From Hasllibacter sp963833115 (GTDB lineage: Bacteria; Pseudomonadota; Alphaproteobacteria; Rhodobacterales; Rhodobacteraceae), in the NCBI GenBank assembly GCA_963833115.1, contig CAWHWS010000002.1, positions 2,666,001 through 2,730,000 on the forward strand: 64,000 nucleotides of DNA, written 5' to 3'. Shown one piece after another: positions 1 through 6,981 of this stretch. The translations under genes and the position numbers were made by a program. The notes beneath the pieces are model-generated. The model was not told where the DNA came from. It ran no database searches and was given only the letters and a program-made list of their open reading frames with translations. Numbering within the stretch: position 1 is the first letter of the stretch; each line of letters opens with the position of its first letter.

Positions 1-366
1 ATCCTGGAGAAGTGGCTGGGCTGGCCCGAATCGCTCTACCTCGCGCCGTTCCCGCTCCTCTCGGCGGCGCTCATCGCCTTCCTCGGCTGGAAGCTCGCGC
101 GCCTGCCCTATGACGACGACCGCTGGAACTGGACGCCCTTCGCCGCCGCCATGGCCATCTTCGCGCTGGCCTTCCTCGGCCTCGCCTACAGCTTCTACCC
201 CTACGTTGTGCCCGAGCGGCTGACGATCTACGAGGCGGCCTCCGCGCCGGAATCCCTCTTCATCATCTTCATCGGCACGCTCTTCGTGCTGCCCACGATC
301 CTGGGCTACACCGCGCTGGCCTACTGGATCTTCCGCGGCAAGGCGCGCGATCTGACCTATGACTGA
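1..366 (+). CDS. cydB: Cytochrome bd-type ubiquinol oxidase subunit II, C-terminal part (partial)
   Basis: Only the last 121 residues are present; the gene enters from the left edge in frame 1. The visible part holds three hydrophobic segments ending in the motif YWIFRGKARD, typical of the C-terminus of the CydB/CioB family, the non-haem-binding membrane partner of CydA in quinol-oxidising, oxygen-reducing bd oxidase. The reading frame is open from base 1, so an internal ATG at 151 is not the start. The subunit would sit in the cytoplasmic membrane. The next gene starts 18 bases downstream on the same strand. cydA is expected just left of the window. Identification rests on the tail only, so bd and cyanide-insensitive subtypes cannot be told apart. 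Confidence 0.85.
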   Translation: MLEKWLGWPESLYLAPFPLLSAALIAFLGWKLARLPYDDDRWNWTPFAAAMAIFALAFLGLAYSFYPYVVPERLTIYEAASAPESLFIIFIGTLFVLPTILGYTALAYWIFRGKARDLTYD

Positions 367-384
367 CCGACGGGAGCCCGGCCG

Positions 385-639
385 ATGACACCCTGCATCT
401 TCGTCCAGATACGCTGCGTCCCCGGCCGCACTTACGAGGTGGCCGAGGCGATCTTCCTGCGCGAGATCGTCTCCGAGATGTATTCCACGTCGGGGGATTA
501 CGACCTGATGATGAAGATCTACGTCCCGGACGGCGAGGATGTCGGCAAGTTCCTGAGCGCCAACCTCTTCGACGTGCCGGGGATCGCCCGGTCGCTCACG
601 ACCATGACGTTCAACGCCATCGACGTGCCGGGCGACTAG
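385..639 (+). CDS. Stand-alone Lrp/AsnC ligand-binding (RAM) domain protein
   Basis: This 84-residue protein matches the C-terminal effector-binding domain of Lrp/AsnC regulators. It has an FVQIRCVPGRTYEVA strand-helix opening, the central SGDYDLMMKI segment that resembles the conserved G-x-Y-D-L motif of the domain, and a final strand TMTFNAID. It has no helix-turn-helix, so it is not a complete regulator. Such single-domain proteins are common in alphaproteobacteria; they usually form oligomers and may bind amino acids or act as partners of full-length Lrp proteins. It follows the bd oxidase subunit gene by 18 bases and may share its transcript. Its exact role is unknown. Confidence 0.8.
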   Translation: MTPCIFVQIRCVPGRTYEVAEAIFLREIVSEMYSTSGDYDLMMKIYVPDGEDVGKFLSANLFDVPGIARSLTTMTFNAIDVPGD

Positions 640-776
640 CCCCCGCCCTGCCGAGGGTCCCGCCGGCGCGCAGGCCCCCTGCGGATCGGCCCGTGCGCCA
701 AGCGCCAGCGCGCCCAGGCCGTCGCCGCGACCGCCCCCACGAGCAGCGCCAGGAGCGCCGCGCCCTTGAGGGTCAC
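636..776 (-). CDS. Possible small membrane protein, 46 residues (GTG start)
   Basis: A GTG-started minus-strand frame encodes one hydrophobic helix (about residues 5-22, AALLALLVGAVAATAW) followed by a strongly basic, arginine-rich tail. It overlaps the end of the convergent Lrp-domain gene by four bases. No good Shine-Dalgarno sequence is seen. I list it because it is the last of three consecutive minus-strand frames with the same design (one helix plus charged tail). In such GC-rich DNA the frame could still be chance. Confidence 0.3.
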   Translation of the reverse strand: MTLKGAALLALLVGAVAATAWARWRLAHGPIRRGPARRRDPRQGGG

Positions 777-830
777 GGCCGCAGGCGTCCGCGCGCCGCC
801 GGGCTGCCGTCCATCATGGGCTGTCGCCCA

Positions 831-968
831 TCACGGGCCGTCGTCCCCGGGGTCCTTCCGCCGGGCCCGCGCGGCCTTGATCGCGCCGCGCAGGCTCCCC
901 CAGACGAGGAGCGCGACGAGCGCCAGGGCGCCCACCAGCCAGGCGAGGGCGACGAGCACGTCCGTCAC
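831..968 (-). CDS. Possible small membrane protein, 45 residues (GTG start)
   Basis: The frame starts with GTG at 966-968 and gives a hydrophobic N-terminal helix (VLVALAWLVGALALVALLVW) followed by a basic tail (IKAARARRKDP). It lies 28 bases after the stop of the better-supported small membrane ORF at 997-1122 and 54 bases before the next one, so the three could form one short transcript running away from the Crp/Fnr gene. The ribosome-binding site is weak. No family recognised. Confidence 0.4.
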   Translation of the reverse strand: MTDVLVALAWLVGALALVALLVWGSLRGAIKAARARRKDPGDDGP

Positions 969-996
969 CCCCGGCCCCGAGCCCGCGTCCGGGCGA

Positions 997-1122
997 TCAG
1001 CGCGCGGTGCCCGGGCCGCGCGTGGTGGAGCGGTGCTCCTGGGCCTGCTTGTGGGTCGTGAACAAGCCGAACACGGGGATGGCGAGGACGATGAGCCAGA
1101 CGATGATGGCGATGAAACCCAT
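997..1122 (-). CDS. Small membrane protein, 41 residues
   Basis: Starting at ATG 1120-1122, the product is a single N-terminal transmembrane helix (GFIAIIVWLIVLAIPVFGLF) followed by a polar tail containing KQAQEHRSTTR. A purine-rich GAAAGGAC lies about ten bases upstream, which supports this start over a longer frame. It heads a set of three similar mini-ORFs on the minus strand and is divergent from the Crp/Fnr gene at 1287, with 164 bases between them. No family was recognised. It is not the usual CydX peptide of bd oxidase, which is encoded on the same strand after cydB and has a different sequence. Confidence 0.5.
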   Translation of the reverse strand: MGFIAIIVWLIVLAIPVFGLFTTHKQAQEHRSTTRGPGTAR

Positions 1123-1286
1123 GGGAGCGGTCCTTTCGTTCGAGTGTCGCGTCGGCAGCCTGTGCCGGACGCAGGCACAACCGCCCATCCCCCGAATACG
1201 TTCCGAGGCTCGGCGCGCGGGCGCGGAACCAACCCGTTCCCCCGGCCCTTACGCAGGCACGGCGCGGGGCCCGCGCTCGGGGGAAC

Positions 1287-2039
1287 ATGATGCCGCCAAG
1301 CTGCCTCGTCGCCAAGCTCTCCCATTACGTGGAGCTCTCGGAGGCCGACCGCGTCCTCATCGCGACGCTCGAGGAATCCGAACGCCCCCATCCCCGCCAG
1401 GCCGAGATCTACGCCCCCGGCGACGTCCAGGACCGGCTCTACGTGGTGAAGTCCGGCTGGCTCGTCTCCTATGCGGACATGCCGGACGGCCGGCGGCAGA
1501 TCGTGCGCATCCATCATCCCGGCGACATCATCGGCCTCCCCGAGATCTCGTCCGACCGCTCCGTGACCGGTCTGCGCAGCGTCGAATCGGGCACGCTCTG
1601 CCCCTTCCCGCGGGCCCATCTCGACCGCATATTCACCGAATCGCCACGGCTCACAGCGCTCCTCTTCACCCTCGCCCTGCGCGAGCACGTCGTCCTGATG
1701 GATCTGCTGCGCGCGAACTCCCGCCAGAACGCGCGTGAGCGCCTCGCCTACATGATCTGCGAGCTCGTCGCGCGCCTGCGGGTCACGAACCCCCACATGG
1801 GCGACACCCTGCGGCTGCCCCTGTCCCAGGGCGAGATCGCCGACCATCTCGGCCTGACCAACGTCTACGTCTCCAAGACCATCACCGGCCTGGTCCAGGA
1901 CCGGTTGATCGCGCGCACGGAGACGGGGCTGCGCCTCATCGACGAAGGGGCGCTGCGCTTGCTCGCGGATTACTCGGACCGACACGACCGGATCTCCACC
2001 GAGTGGTTTCCGCAGGCCGACCGGCCCGCCCGACGCTGA
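1287..2039 (+). CDS. Crp/Fnr-family transcriptional regulator
   Basis: This 250-residue protein has a cyclic-nucleotide-binding-like beta-roll at about residues 20-125 (YVVKSGWLVSYADMPDGRRQ and HPGDIIGLPE are typical), a long dimer helix at 130-160, and a winged helix at 165-235 with LSQGEIADHLGLTNVYVSKT as the recognition region. It lacks the cluster of N-terminal cysteines needed for an Fnr iron-sulfur cluster, so direct oxygen sensing of that type is unlikely. The start is the first of two adjacent ATGs after GGGGGAAC. The gene lies divergent from three tiny membrane ORFs and near bd-oxidase DNA, suggesting a role in redox or respiratory control, but the ligand and targets are unknown. Confidence 0.88.
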   Translation: MMPPSCLVAKLSHYVELSEADRVLIATLEESERPHPRQAEIYAPGDVQDRLYVVKSGWLVSYADMPDGRRQIVRIHHPGDIIGLPEISSDRSVTGLRSVESGTLCPFPRAHLDRIFTESPRLTALLFTLALREHVVLMDLLRANSRQNARERLAYMICELVARLRVTNPHMGDTLRLPLSQGEIADHLGLTNVYVSKTITGLVQDRLIARTETGLRLIDEGALRLLADYSDRHDRISTEWFPQADRPARR

Positions 2040-2090
2040 ACTTGTCCTGGTTTATTGTCATGCGTCGCAATGACGGCGTATACGTCTTCG

Positions 2091-2110
2091 GGCGGGCTCG
2101 TTCGCCCGCC
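2091..2110 (+). terminator. Hairpin after the Crp/Fnr gene, possible terminator
   Basis: GGCGGGC and GCCCGCC form a perfect 7-bp stem with loop TCGTTC, 52 bases after the stop of the regulator gene. There is no T-run, so intrinsic termination is uncertain. The remaining spacer up to the tRNA (2111-2257) holds a second inverted pair, GCATCGC/GCGATGC around 2145-2177, and no convincing gene. Confidence 0.35.
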
Positions 2111-2257
2111 GCTCGGGGGCCGTCGCCCTCGCTCGATGTCTGCGCATCGCGACGTCCCGTCCCGACGAAGCGATGCGTGGATGTCCCGCCCGTCGGCCGG
2201 CGACGTCCCCGCATACATGTTCCTGAGTGTCCGCGGCGGCCCGTCCTGGGGCCGTCC

Positions 2258-2334
2258 TGGTCGGGCAGAGAGGATTCGAACCTCCGACCCCCTGCTCCCG
2301 AAGCAGGTGCGCTACCAAGCTGCGCCACTGCCCG
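2258..2334 (-). tRNA. tRNA-Pro (anticodon CGG)
   Basis: The minus strand folds as a complete tRNA. The acceptor arm is CGGGCAG paired with CTGCCCG, the D-arm contains AGCTTGGTAGC, and the anticodon stem CCTGC/GCAGG carries loop TTCGGGA (anticodon CGG, reading CCG proline codons). The T-arm has GGTTCGAATCC, and a CCA end is encoded (TGG at 2258-2260 on the plus strand). It stands alone between the Crp/Fnr gene and the EamA transporter gene. Confidence 0.95.
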
Positions 2335-2388
2335 ACCGTGGGCGGCGATTACGCGCGCCGCGCGGCCCGCGCAAGGCCCCGCGCCGGT

Positions 2389-3444
2389 TCAGCCCGCCGG
2401 CCCGGGCGGCAACGCGGGCGCCCGCCGCCCGGCCCGGCCAGGCGCGCCGCGCAGCCCGGCCTCGGCCGGCACGCTCATCGGGCCGCGCCCCGGCCCCTCC
2501 CCGGGCACGAACCCCGAGACGCGCGGCGCCCCCGGCGTGCCGATCCGCGACCGGTTGCGCAGGTTCGGCTGGTTGGTCGACGTCCCCTCGCGCCCCTCGC
2601 GGAAGAGGATGTAGAGCCCGGAGCCGATGATGATCGCCGCCCCGAGCGCCGTGAACGCGTCGGGCCGCTCCTCGAAGAAGAGCGCGCCGAACAGCGTCGC
2701 CCAGACGATCTGACTGTACTGCATCGGGGCGATCACCCCTGCCGGCGTGCCGCGATACGCCCCGATCAGGAGCGCCGTCGCGACGAGGCTCAAGGCCGCG
2801 ACCGCCGCCAGCAGGCCCAGGTCCCCCAGCGGCATGGGCCGGTAGACGAAGGGCAGCAGCGCCCCCATCACGATGAAGTTCGCCACGAGCGGGTAGAGGA
2901 GGAGCACCATCGGCCGCTCCTCCCGCCCGATCTTGCGCACGACCACGCTCGCGAACGCGCCCAGGACGGCCGCCGCCAACGCCGCCGCGTGCCCCGCGCC
3001 GAGCGCCGTGTCGCCGCCGCCCGGCCGCAGCACCACGACCACGCCGAGCAGCCCCGCCAGCACCGCCAGCCAGCGGCGCAGGCGCACGACCTCCCCCAGC
3101 ATCGGGATCGACAGGACCGTGATCACCAGGGGCGCGGCGAAGAGGATGGCGTAGACCTGCGCCAGCGGCAGCACCGAGAAGGCGTAGAACGCGCAGGCCG
3201 CCGTGATCACCGTGGCCGCCGTGCGCGTGCCCACCCACCAGGGATGGCGCGGGATGAGCGTGCCCTCGGCCCCGTCCCGCATCAGCATGATCGTGGCGAG
3301 CGGGAAGCTGAACAGGACCGAGAAGAATACGATCTGGAACGCCGAGTAGCCGCCGCCCAGCGTCTTGATCAGCACGTCGTGCGTGGCGAAGATCGCGAAG
3401 GCCAGCAGCGCCGTCCCCGCCCCGCGGACCGTCGCGCTCGCCAT
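2389..3444 (-). CDS. EamA-family (DMT superfamily) membrane transporter
   Basis: This 351-residue protein has about ten hydrophobic helices in two EamA-type repeats (roughly residues 10-140 and 155-290). Typical features are FSVLPLAQVYAILFAAPLV in the first half and QYSQIVWATLFGALFFEE in the second. Relatives export small metabolites or amino acids across the inner membrane, but the substrate cannot be read from sequence. The last 60 residues are a Gly/Pro/Arg-rich tail without helices, unusually long for the family. The gene follows leuB by three bases on the same strand and may be co-transcribed with the leucine genes. Confidence 0.85.
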   Translation of the reverse strand: MASATVRGAGTALLAFAIFATHDVLIKTLGGGYSAFQIVFFSVLFSFPLATIMLMRDGAEGTLIPRHPWWVGTRTAATVITAACAFYAFSVLPLAQVYAILFAAPLVITVLSIPMLGEVVRLRRWLAVLAGLLGVVVVLRPGGGDTALGAGHAAALAAAVLGAFASVVVRKIGREERPMVLLLYPLVANFIVMGALLPFVYRPMPLGDLGLLAAVAALSLVATALLIGAYRGTPAGVIAPMQYSQIVWATLFGALFFEERPDAFTALGAAIIIGSGLYILFREGREGTSTNQPNLRNRSRIGTPGAPRVSGFVPGEGPGRGPMSVPAEAGLRGAPGRAGRRAPALPPGPAG

Positions 3445-3447
3445 GCC

Positions 3448-4548
3448 CTAGGCCGCCAGGGCCGAGAGGATCGCGTCGCCCATCTCGGACGTGGTCGCGG
3501 GCGTGCCGCCCCCGGGCCCGATCAGGTCGCCGGTGCGCACGCCGTCCGCCAGCACGCGCTCCACCGCGGCTTCCAACCGCGCCGCCGCGCCGCCCGCGTC
3601 GAACGAGTAGCGCAGCGCCATCGCGAAGCTCAGGATGCAGGCGATCGGGTTGGCGATCCCCCGCCCCGCGATGTCCGGCGCGCTGCCGTGCACCGGCTCG
3701 TAGAGGGCCTTGGGCCGCCCGTTCGCCCCCGGCGCCCCGAGGCTCGCGGAGGGCAGCATCCCCAGCGAGCCCGTCAGCATTGCGGCCGCGTCCGACAGCA
3801 TGTCGCCGAAGAGGTTGTCGGTCACGATCACGTCGAACTGCTTGGGCGCGCGCACGATCTGCATCGCGCCGGCGTCGGCCAGCATGTGCGTGAGCTCCAC
3901 GTCCGCGTACTCGGCGGCGTGCACCTCGGTCACGACGTCGCGCCAGAGCTGCCCGGCCTCCATCACGTTGGACTTCTCCATCGAGCAGACCCGCCTCGAC
4001 CGGCGGCGCGCCATGTCGAAGGCGCTGCGCGCGACGCGGGCGATCTCGCCCTCGGTGTAGCGGTGGGTGTTCACGCCCACGCGCTCGTTGCCCTCCACGC
4101 TCACGCCGCGGGGCTCGCCGAAATAGACGCCGGAGGTCAGCTCGCGCACGATCAGCATGTCGAGCCCGGCGACCAGCTCGGGCTTGAGGCTGCTGAAATC
4201 CTTGAGCGCGTCGAAGCACTGCGCCGGGCGCAGGTTCGCATAGAGGTCCATCTCCTTGCGCAGCCGCAACAGCCCCCGCTCGGGCTTCTGCGCGAAGGGC
4301 AGCGCGTCGTAGCGCGGCCCGCCCACGGCGCCCAGCAGCACCGCGTCCGCCGCCTGCGCCCGCGCCATCGCGGCGTCCGTGAGGGGCGTGCCGTGCGCGT
4401 CATGAGAGCACCCGCCCACGAGGTCCTCCTCGACCGCGAGCCGCGGCCCGCCGTTGGCGCCGAACCAGTCGACGACGCGGCGCACCTCGGCCATGACCTC
4501 GGGGCCGATGCCGTCGCCGGGCAGGATCAGGAGCGTCGGATCGGACAT
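3448..4548 (-). CDS. leuB: 3-isopropylmalate dehydrogenase
   Basis: The 366-residue product oxidatively decarboxylates 3-isopropylmalate to 2-oxoisocaproate with NAD in leucine synthesis. It opens with LLILPGDGIGPEVMAEVRR and contains MLIVRELTSGVYFGEPRG, KSNVMEAGQLWRDVV, DNLFGDMLSDAAAMLTGSLG and YEPVHGSAPDIAGRG, which carry the substrate, metal and NAD contacts of the isocitrate/isopropylmalate dehydrogenase family. Length is normal. It lies in one minus-strand cluster with leuC and leuD, separated from leuD by an exo/endonuclease-like gene. The EamA gene follows after three bases. Confidence 0.96.
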   Translation of the reverse strand: MSDPTLLILPGDGIGPEVMAEVRRVVDWFGANGGPRLAVEEDLVGGCSHDAHGTPLTDAAMARAQAADAVLLGAVGGPRYDALPFAQKPERGLLRLRKEMDLYANLRPAQCFDALKDFSSLKPELVAGLDMLIVRELTSGVYFGEPRGVSVEGNERVGVNTHRYTEGEIARVARSAFDMARRRSRRVCSMEKSNVMEAGQLWRDVVTEVHAAEYADVELTHMLADAGAMQIVRAPKQFDVIVTDNLFGDMLSDAAAMLTGSLGMLPSASLGAPGANGRPKALYEPVHGSAPDIAGRGIANPIACILSFAMALRYSFDAGGAAARLEAAVERVLADGVRTGDLIGPGGGTPATTSEMGDAILSALAA

Positions 4549-4602
4549 GTCGGGGCCTTTCGGGTGGGGTCGCGCGCGGGGTAGTCCCGCCCCCCGGGGC
4601 GG

Positions 4603-5676
4603 TCAAGGAAGCGCCACGTCCACCCACACGATCGCATGGCGCGACGCCGCCGCCTCGGGCGGCCAGGCCAGGCCGGCGCCCGCCACCGTGAGGTCCGCGG
4701 ACGGGATCGCGTAATCGACCCGGAGGTCGCCGGGCCCCTCCGGCGGGTCCGGCCAGTCCACCGTGTCGAGGCTTGGGTCGCCCGCGTGCCCGTCCGCCAC
4801 CGCCGGGCGCGCCGGCCCGCGCGGCGCCGGGTCCGTCAGGTCCGGCCGCGCCAGGAGCGCGCGCATCGCCTCGCCGATCCCGTCCCCGTCCAGCGGGTCG
4901 ACGTTCGCCGCCATCAGGAGGACCACGGGCCCGTCCGGCGCCGCCGCCCCCCCGGGCAGGCCCTCGAGCGCGCCGTCCAGCCACAGCCCCCAGAGCGACG
5001 CCTCGTCCGCCGAGCGCCGCCCGTTGCGGTCCTCCGGCCCGTCGAAGACCGGCGGCGTGCCGTGATGCGCCGCCGCCCAGACCGTCCCGCCGGGCAGCAT
5101 CACCGGCACCGCCCAATGCGCCGTCGTCGACAGCCGCAGCCCCGCATAGGCGCCCGCCATCAGGTCGCCGCCATCCGCGCCCACGCCCCGCGCCCCCGGC
5201 ACGTCCGCCCAGAGCAGCCTTGAGAGGTCCACGACCTCCCCGAACGGATGGCGCGAGAACACCGCCATCGCTCCCTGCCCGGTGTAGCGGGCCCATCCGT
5301 GCATGTCGTCGCCCTCGAGCGTCCGGCCGTCCCCGTCGAGGTCGCCATCGGACGTGGCCGGCACGCCCCGGTTCGTCGCCCGCGCCAGGACGTGGGGCAT
5401 CGCGTGCCCCGCCGCCGCCAGCGCCTCGCCCAGCGCCGCCACCGCGAGGCCGCCCGCGTCCCAGTCGAGCCCCTGCAGGGCGATCACGTCCGGCGCCAGG
5501 GCCGCGATCGCCTCCGCCGTCGCCAGCACGTCGTCGGTGCCCACCGCCGCGTCGCGGAACAGGAGGCCCGGCCCGTCGCGCGACAGCTCGGCGTTGAACG
5601 TGGCGAAACGGTAGGGCTCCGCCCCCGCCCCCCCGGTCAGCGCCAGCAGCGCCGCCGCGATGCGCCCCGGGCCCAG
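4603..5676 (-). CDS. Endonuclease/exonuclease/phosphatase-family protein, probably secreted
   Basis: The product has features of this hydrolase fold, with an opening strand YRFATFNAELSRDGPGLLFR, ALAPDVIALQGLDWD, VFSRHPFG, and a final RVDYAIPSADL. The first ATG/GTG/TTG in frame is GTG 5544, which would cut off the opening strand and a preceding hydrophobic alanine-rich segment (RIAAALLALTGGAGA) that looks like a signal peptide. I therefore place the start at CTG 5674-5676, four bases after the leuD stop and behind TAGGG. The usual catalytic histidine region is weak (HHGTPPVF), so activity is uncertain. Similar genes sit between leuD and leuB in related bacteria. Confidence 0.7.
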   Translation of the reverse strand: MGPGRIAAALLALTGGAGAEPYRFATFNAELSRDGPGLLFRDAAVGTDDVLATAEAIAALAPDVIALQGLDWDAGGLAVAALGEALAAAGHAMPHVLARATNRGVPATSDGDLDGDGRTLEGDDMHGWARYTGQGAMAVFSRHPFGEVVDLSRLLWADVPGARGVGADGGDLMAGAYAGLRLSTTAHWAVPVMLPGGTVWAAAHHGTPPVFDGPEDRNGRRSADEASLWGLWLDGALEGLPGGAAAPDGPVVLLMAANVDPLDGDGIGEAMRALLARPDLTDPAPRGPARPAVADGHAGDPSLDTVDWPDPPEGPGDLRVDYAIPSADLTVAGAGLAWPPEAAASRHAIVWVDVALP

Positions 5677-5680
5677 CGCC

Positions 5681-6286
5681 CTAGACCCAGGGACGGGCCT
5701 GCGCGCTCGCGCCCTCGAACCCGTCGATGGCGGCCACGTTCTCGAGCGTGAGCGCGATGTCGTCGAGCCCCTCCAGCAGGCAGCGCCGGCGGTGGGCGTC
5801 GACCTCGAAGGGGAACTCCGTCCCGTCCGAGGCGGTCACCACCTGCCGCTCGAGGTCGACCGTCATGCGCGCGTTCGAGCCCTTCCCGGCATCCTCCATC
5901 AACGCATCGACCTGCTCCTGCGGCAGGACGATCGGCAGGATGCCGTTCTTGAAGCAGTTGTTGTGGAAGATGTCGGCGAATCCCGGCGCGATCACCGCCC
6001 GGATGCCGAAATCCAGGAGCGCCCAGGGCGCGTGCTCGCGGCTCGACCCGCAGCCGAAATTGTCCCCCGCGACGAGGATCTCCGCCTCCCGGTAGGCCGG
6101 CCGGTTGAGGACGAACTCCGGGTCCTCCGAGCCGTCGTCCCGGAAGCGCATCTCGTCGAAGAGGTTCGCGCCGAGCCCCGTGCGCAGGATCGTCTTGAGG
6201 AACTGCTTGGGGATGATCATGTCGGTGTCGACGTTGATGAGGGGCATCGGCGCCGCGATGCCGGTCAACGTGGTGAACTTCTCCAT
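5681..6286 (-). CDS. leuD: 3-isopropylmalate dehydratase, small subunit
   Basis: This 201-residue protein is the small (swivelling) subunit that works with LeuC to isomerise 2-isopropylmalate to 3-isopropylmalate. Visible marks are the N-terminal FTTLTGIAAPMPLINVDTDM with IIPKQFLKT, the substrate loop AGDNFGCGSSREHAPWAL and GFADIFHNNCFKNGILPI. Length fits the family. ATG at 6284-6286 follows CGGAGG by about eight bases, which fixes the start. It lies downstream of an unknown gene and leuC on the same strand, and four bases upstream of the exo/endonuclease-like gene. Confidence 0.96.
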   Translation of the reverse strand: MEKFTTLTGIAAPMPLINVDTDMIIPKQFLKTILRTGLGANLFDEMRFRDDGSEDPEFVLNRPAYREAEILVAGDNFGCGSSREHAPWALLDFGIRAVIAPGFADIFHNNCFKNGILPIVLPQEQVDALMEDAGKGSNARMTVDLERQVVTASDGTEFPFEVDAHRRRCLLEGLDDIALTLENVAAIDGFEGASAQARPWV

Positions 6287-6374
6287 GCGCGGAGCCTCCG
6301 GGATGACGTGGCCCCCGTCATAGGGCGCGGCGACGGGAAACGGAATGCCCGCGTCGCCGGGGCGGGGCGCCGCC

Positions 6375-6809
6375 CTAGAGCTCGATCTCGCGGAGCGACC
6401 GGCGGGGCCCGGCCGGGGCGCACGCCTCCGAATACGCGTCCGCCGCGGCCCGATAGGCGCCCGGCCGGCCGGCCCCGCCCCCGTCCCGCAGCGCCCGGGA
6501 GCGGGCCTCGCGGGCCGCGCCCGCATCGCCCGCCGCGTCCGCCCTGCGCCACTCGGCCTCCGGCACGGTCCGCAGGCGGTCGTCCTCCCGGTCCCGCCCG
6601 TCCGGGCCGGCCTCGGGGCCCCAGGCGAAGACGCCGCCCGCCGCGCCGCCGATCGGCCGGCCGGAGGGACCGCCCCGCCGCCGCTCCACCGCCGGAGCGG
6701 GCCCCCGCCCGACCCGGAGATCCGCCCCGATGAGCGTGGAGTCGCGCGCCGGCGCGCCCGTGGCGGCCGGCCGGGAGCCGGCGGTGCCGGGCTTGGTGGC
6801 GCGTTCCAT
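6375..6809 (-). CDS. Hypothetical protein between leuC and leuD
   Basis: The ATG at 6807-6809 is preceded at good spacing by GGGGAGG, a strong ribosome-binding site, and the frame encodes 144 residues ending in RRSLREIEL. The sequence is rich in Gly, Ala, Arg and Pro and has no signal peptide, membrane helix or known motif. DSTLIGADLRV near residue 25 faintly recalls the start of a bactofilin repeat, but nothing after it fits. It lies between leuC and leuD on the same strand and has its own possible promoter (6925-6954). Composition alone cannot exclude a spurious frame; the ribosome-binding site is the main support. Confidence 0.5.
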   Translation of the reverse strand: MERATKPGTAGSRPAATGAPARDSTLIGADLRVGRGPAPAVERRRGGPSGRPIGGAAGGVFAWGPEAGPDGRDREDDRLRTVPEAEWRRADAAGDAGAAREARSRALRDGGGAGRPGAYRAAADAYSEACAPAGPRRSLREIEL

Positions 6810-6924
6810 GCGGATCCTCCCCTTCGTCGCCGTCGGTGCCGGTCCGCCTCCCGCCGATCGCGGGATGCCCCCGAGGCACGCCCCCTCTTGAGCGAAGATC
6901 GCGGCAGGATTCGGATTAAGGGCC

Positions 6925-6954
6925 AATATAGCTAAAAACGGACCGTTTCCGACC
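6925..6954 (-). promoter_or_regulatory. Possible promoter with an inverted repeat, between leuC and the unknown gene
   Basis: This short AT-rich stretch stands out in GC-rich DNA. On the minus strand it reads a TATATT box (plus 6925-6930). Just upstream lies AAACGG-A-CCGTTT (6936-6948), a perfect inverted repeat where a repressor could overlap the promoter spacer. A good -35 box is not evident. It would drive the gene starting at 6809. Confidence 0.3.
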
Positions 6955-6981
6955 GCCGAACGTCCGGGCCGGAGGCGCCGG

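Noticed and set aside
2227..4584. Very long plus-strand open frame across the EamA and leuB genes
   Set aside because: It is antisense to two well-recognised genes, is extremely rich in Arg, His and Gln, and has no motif. Such shadows are expected at this GC content.
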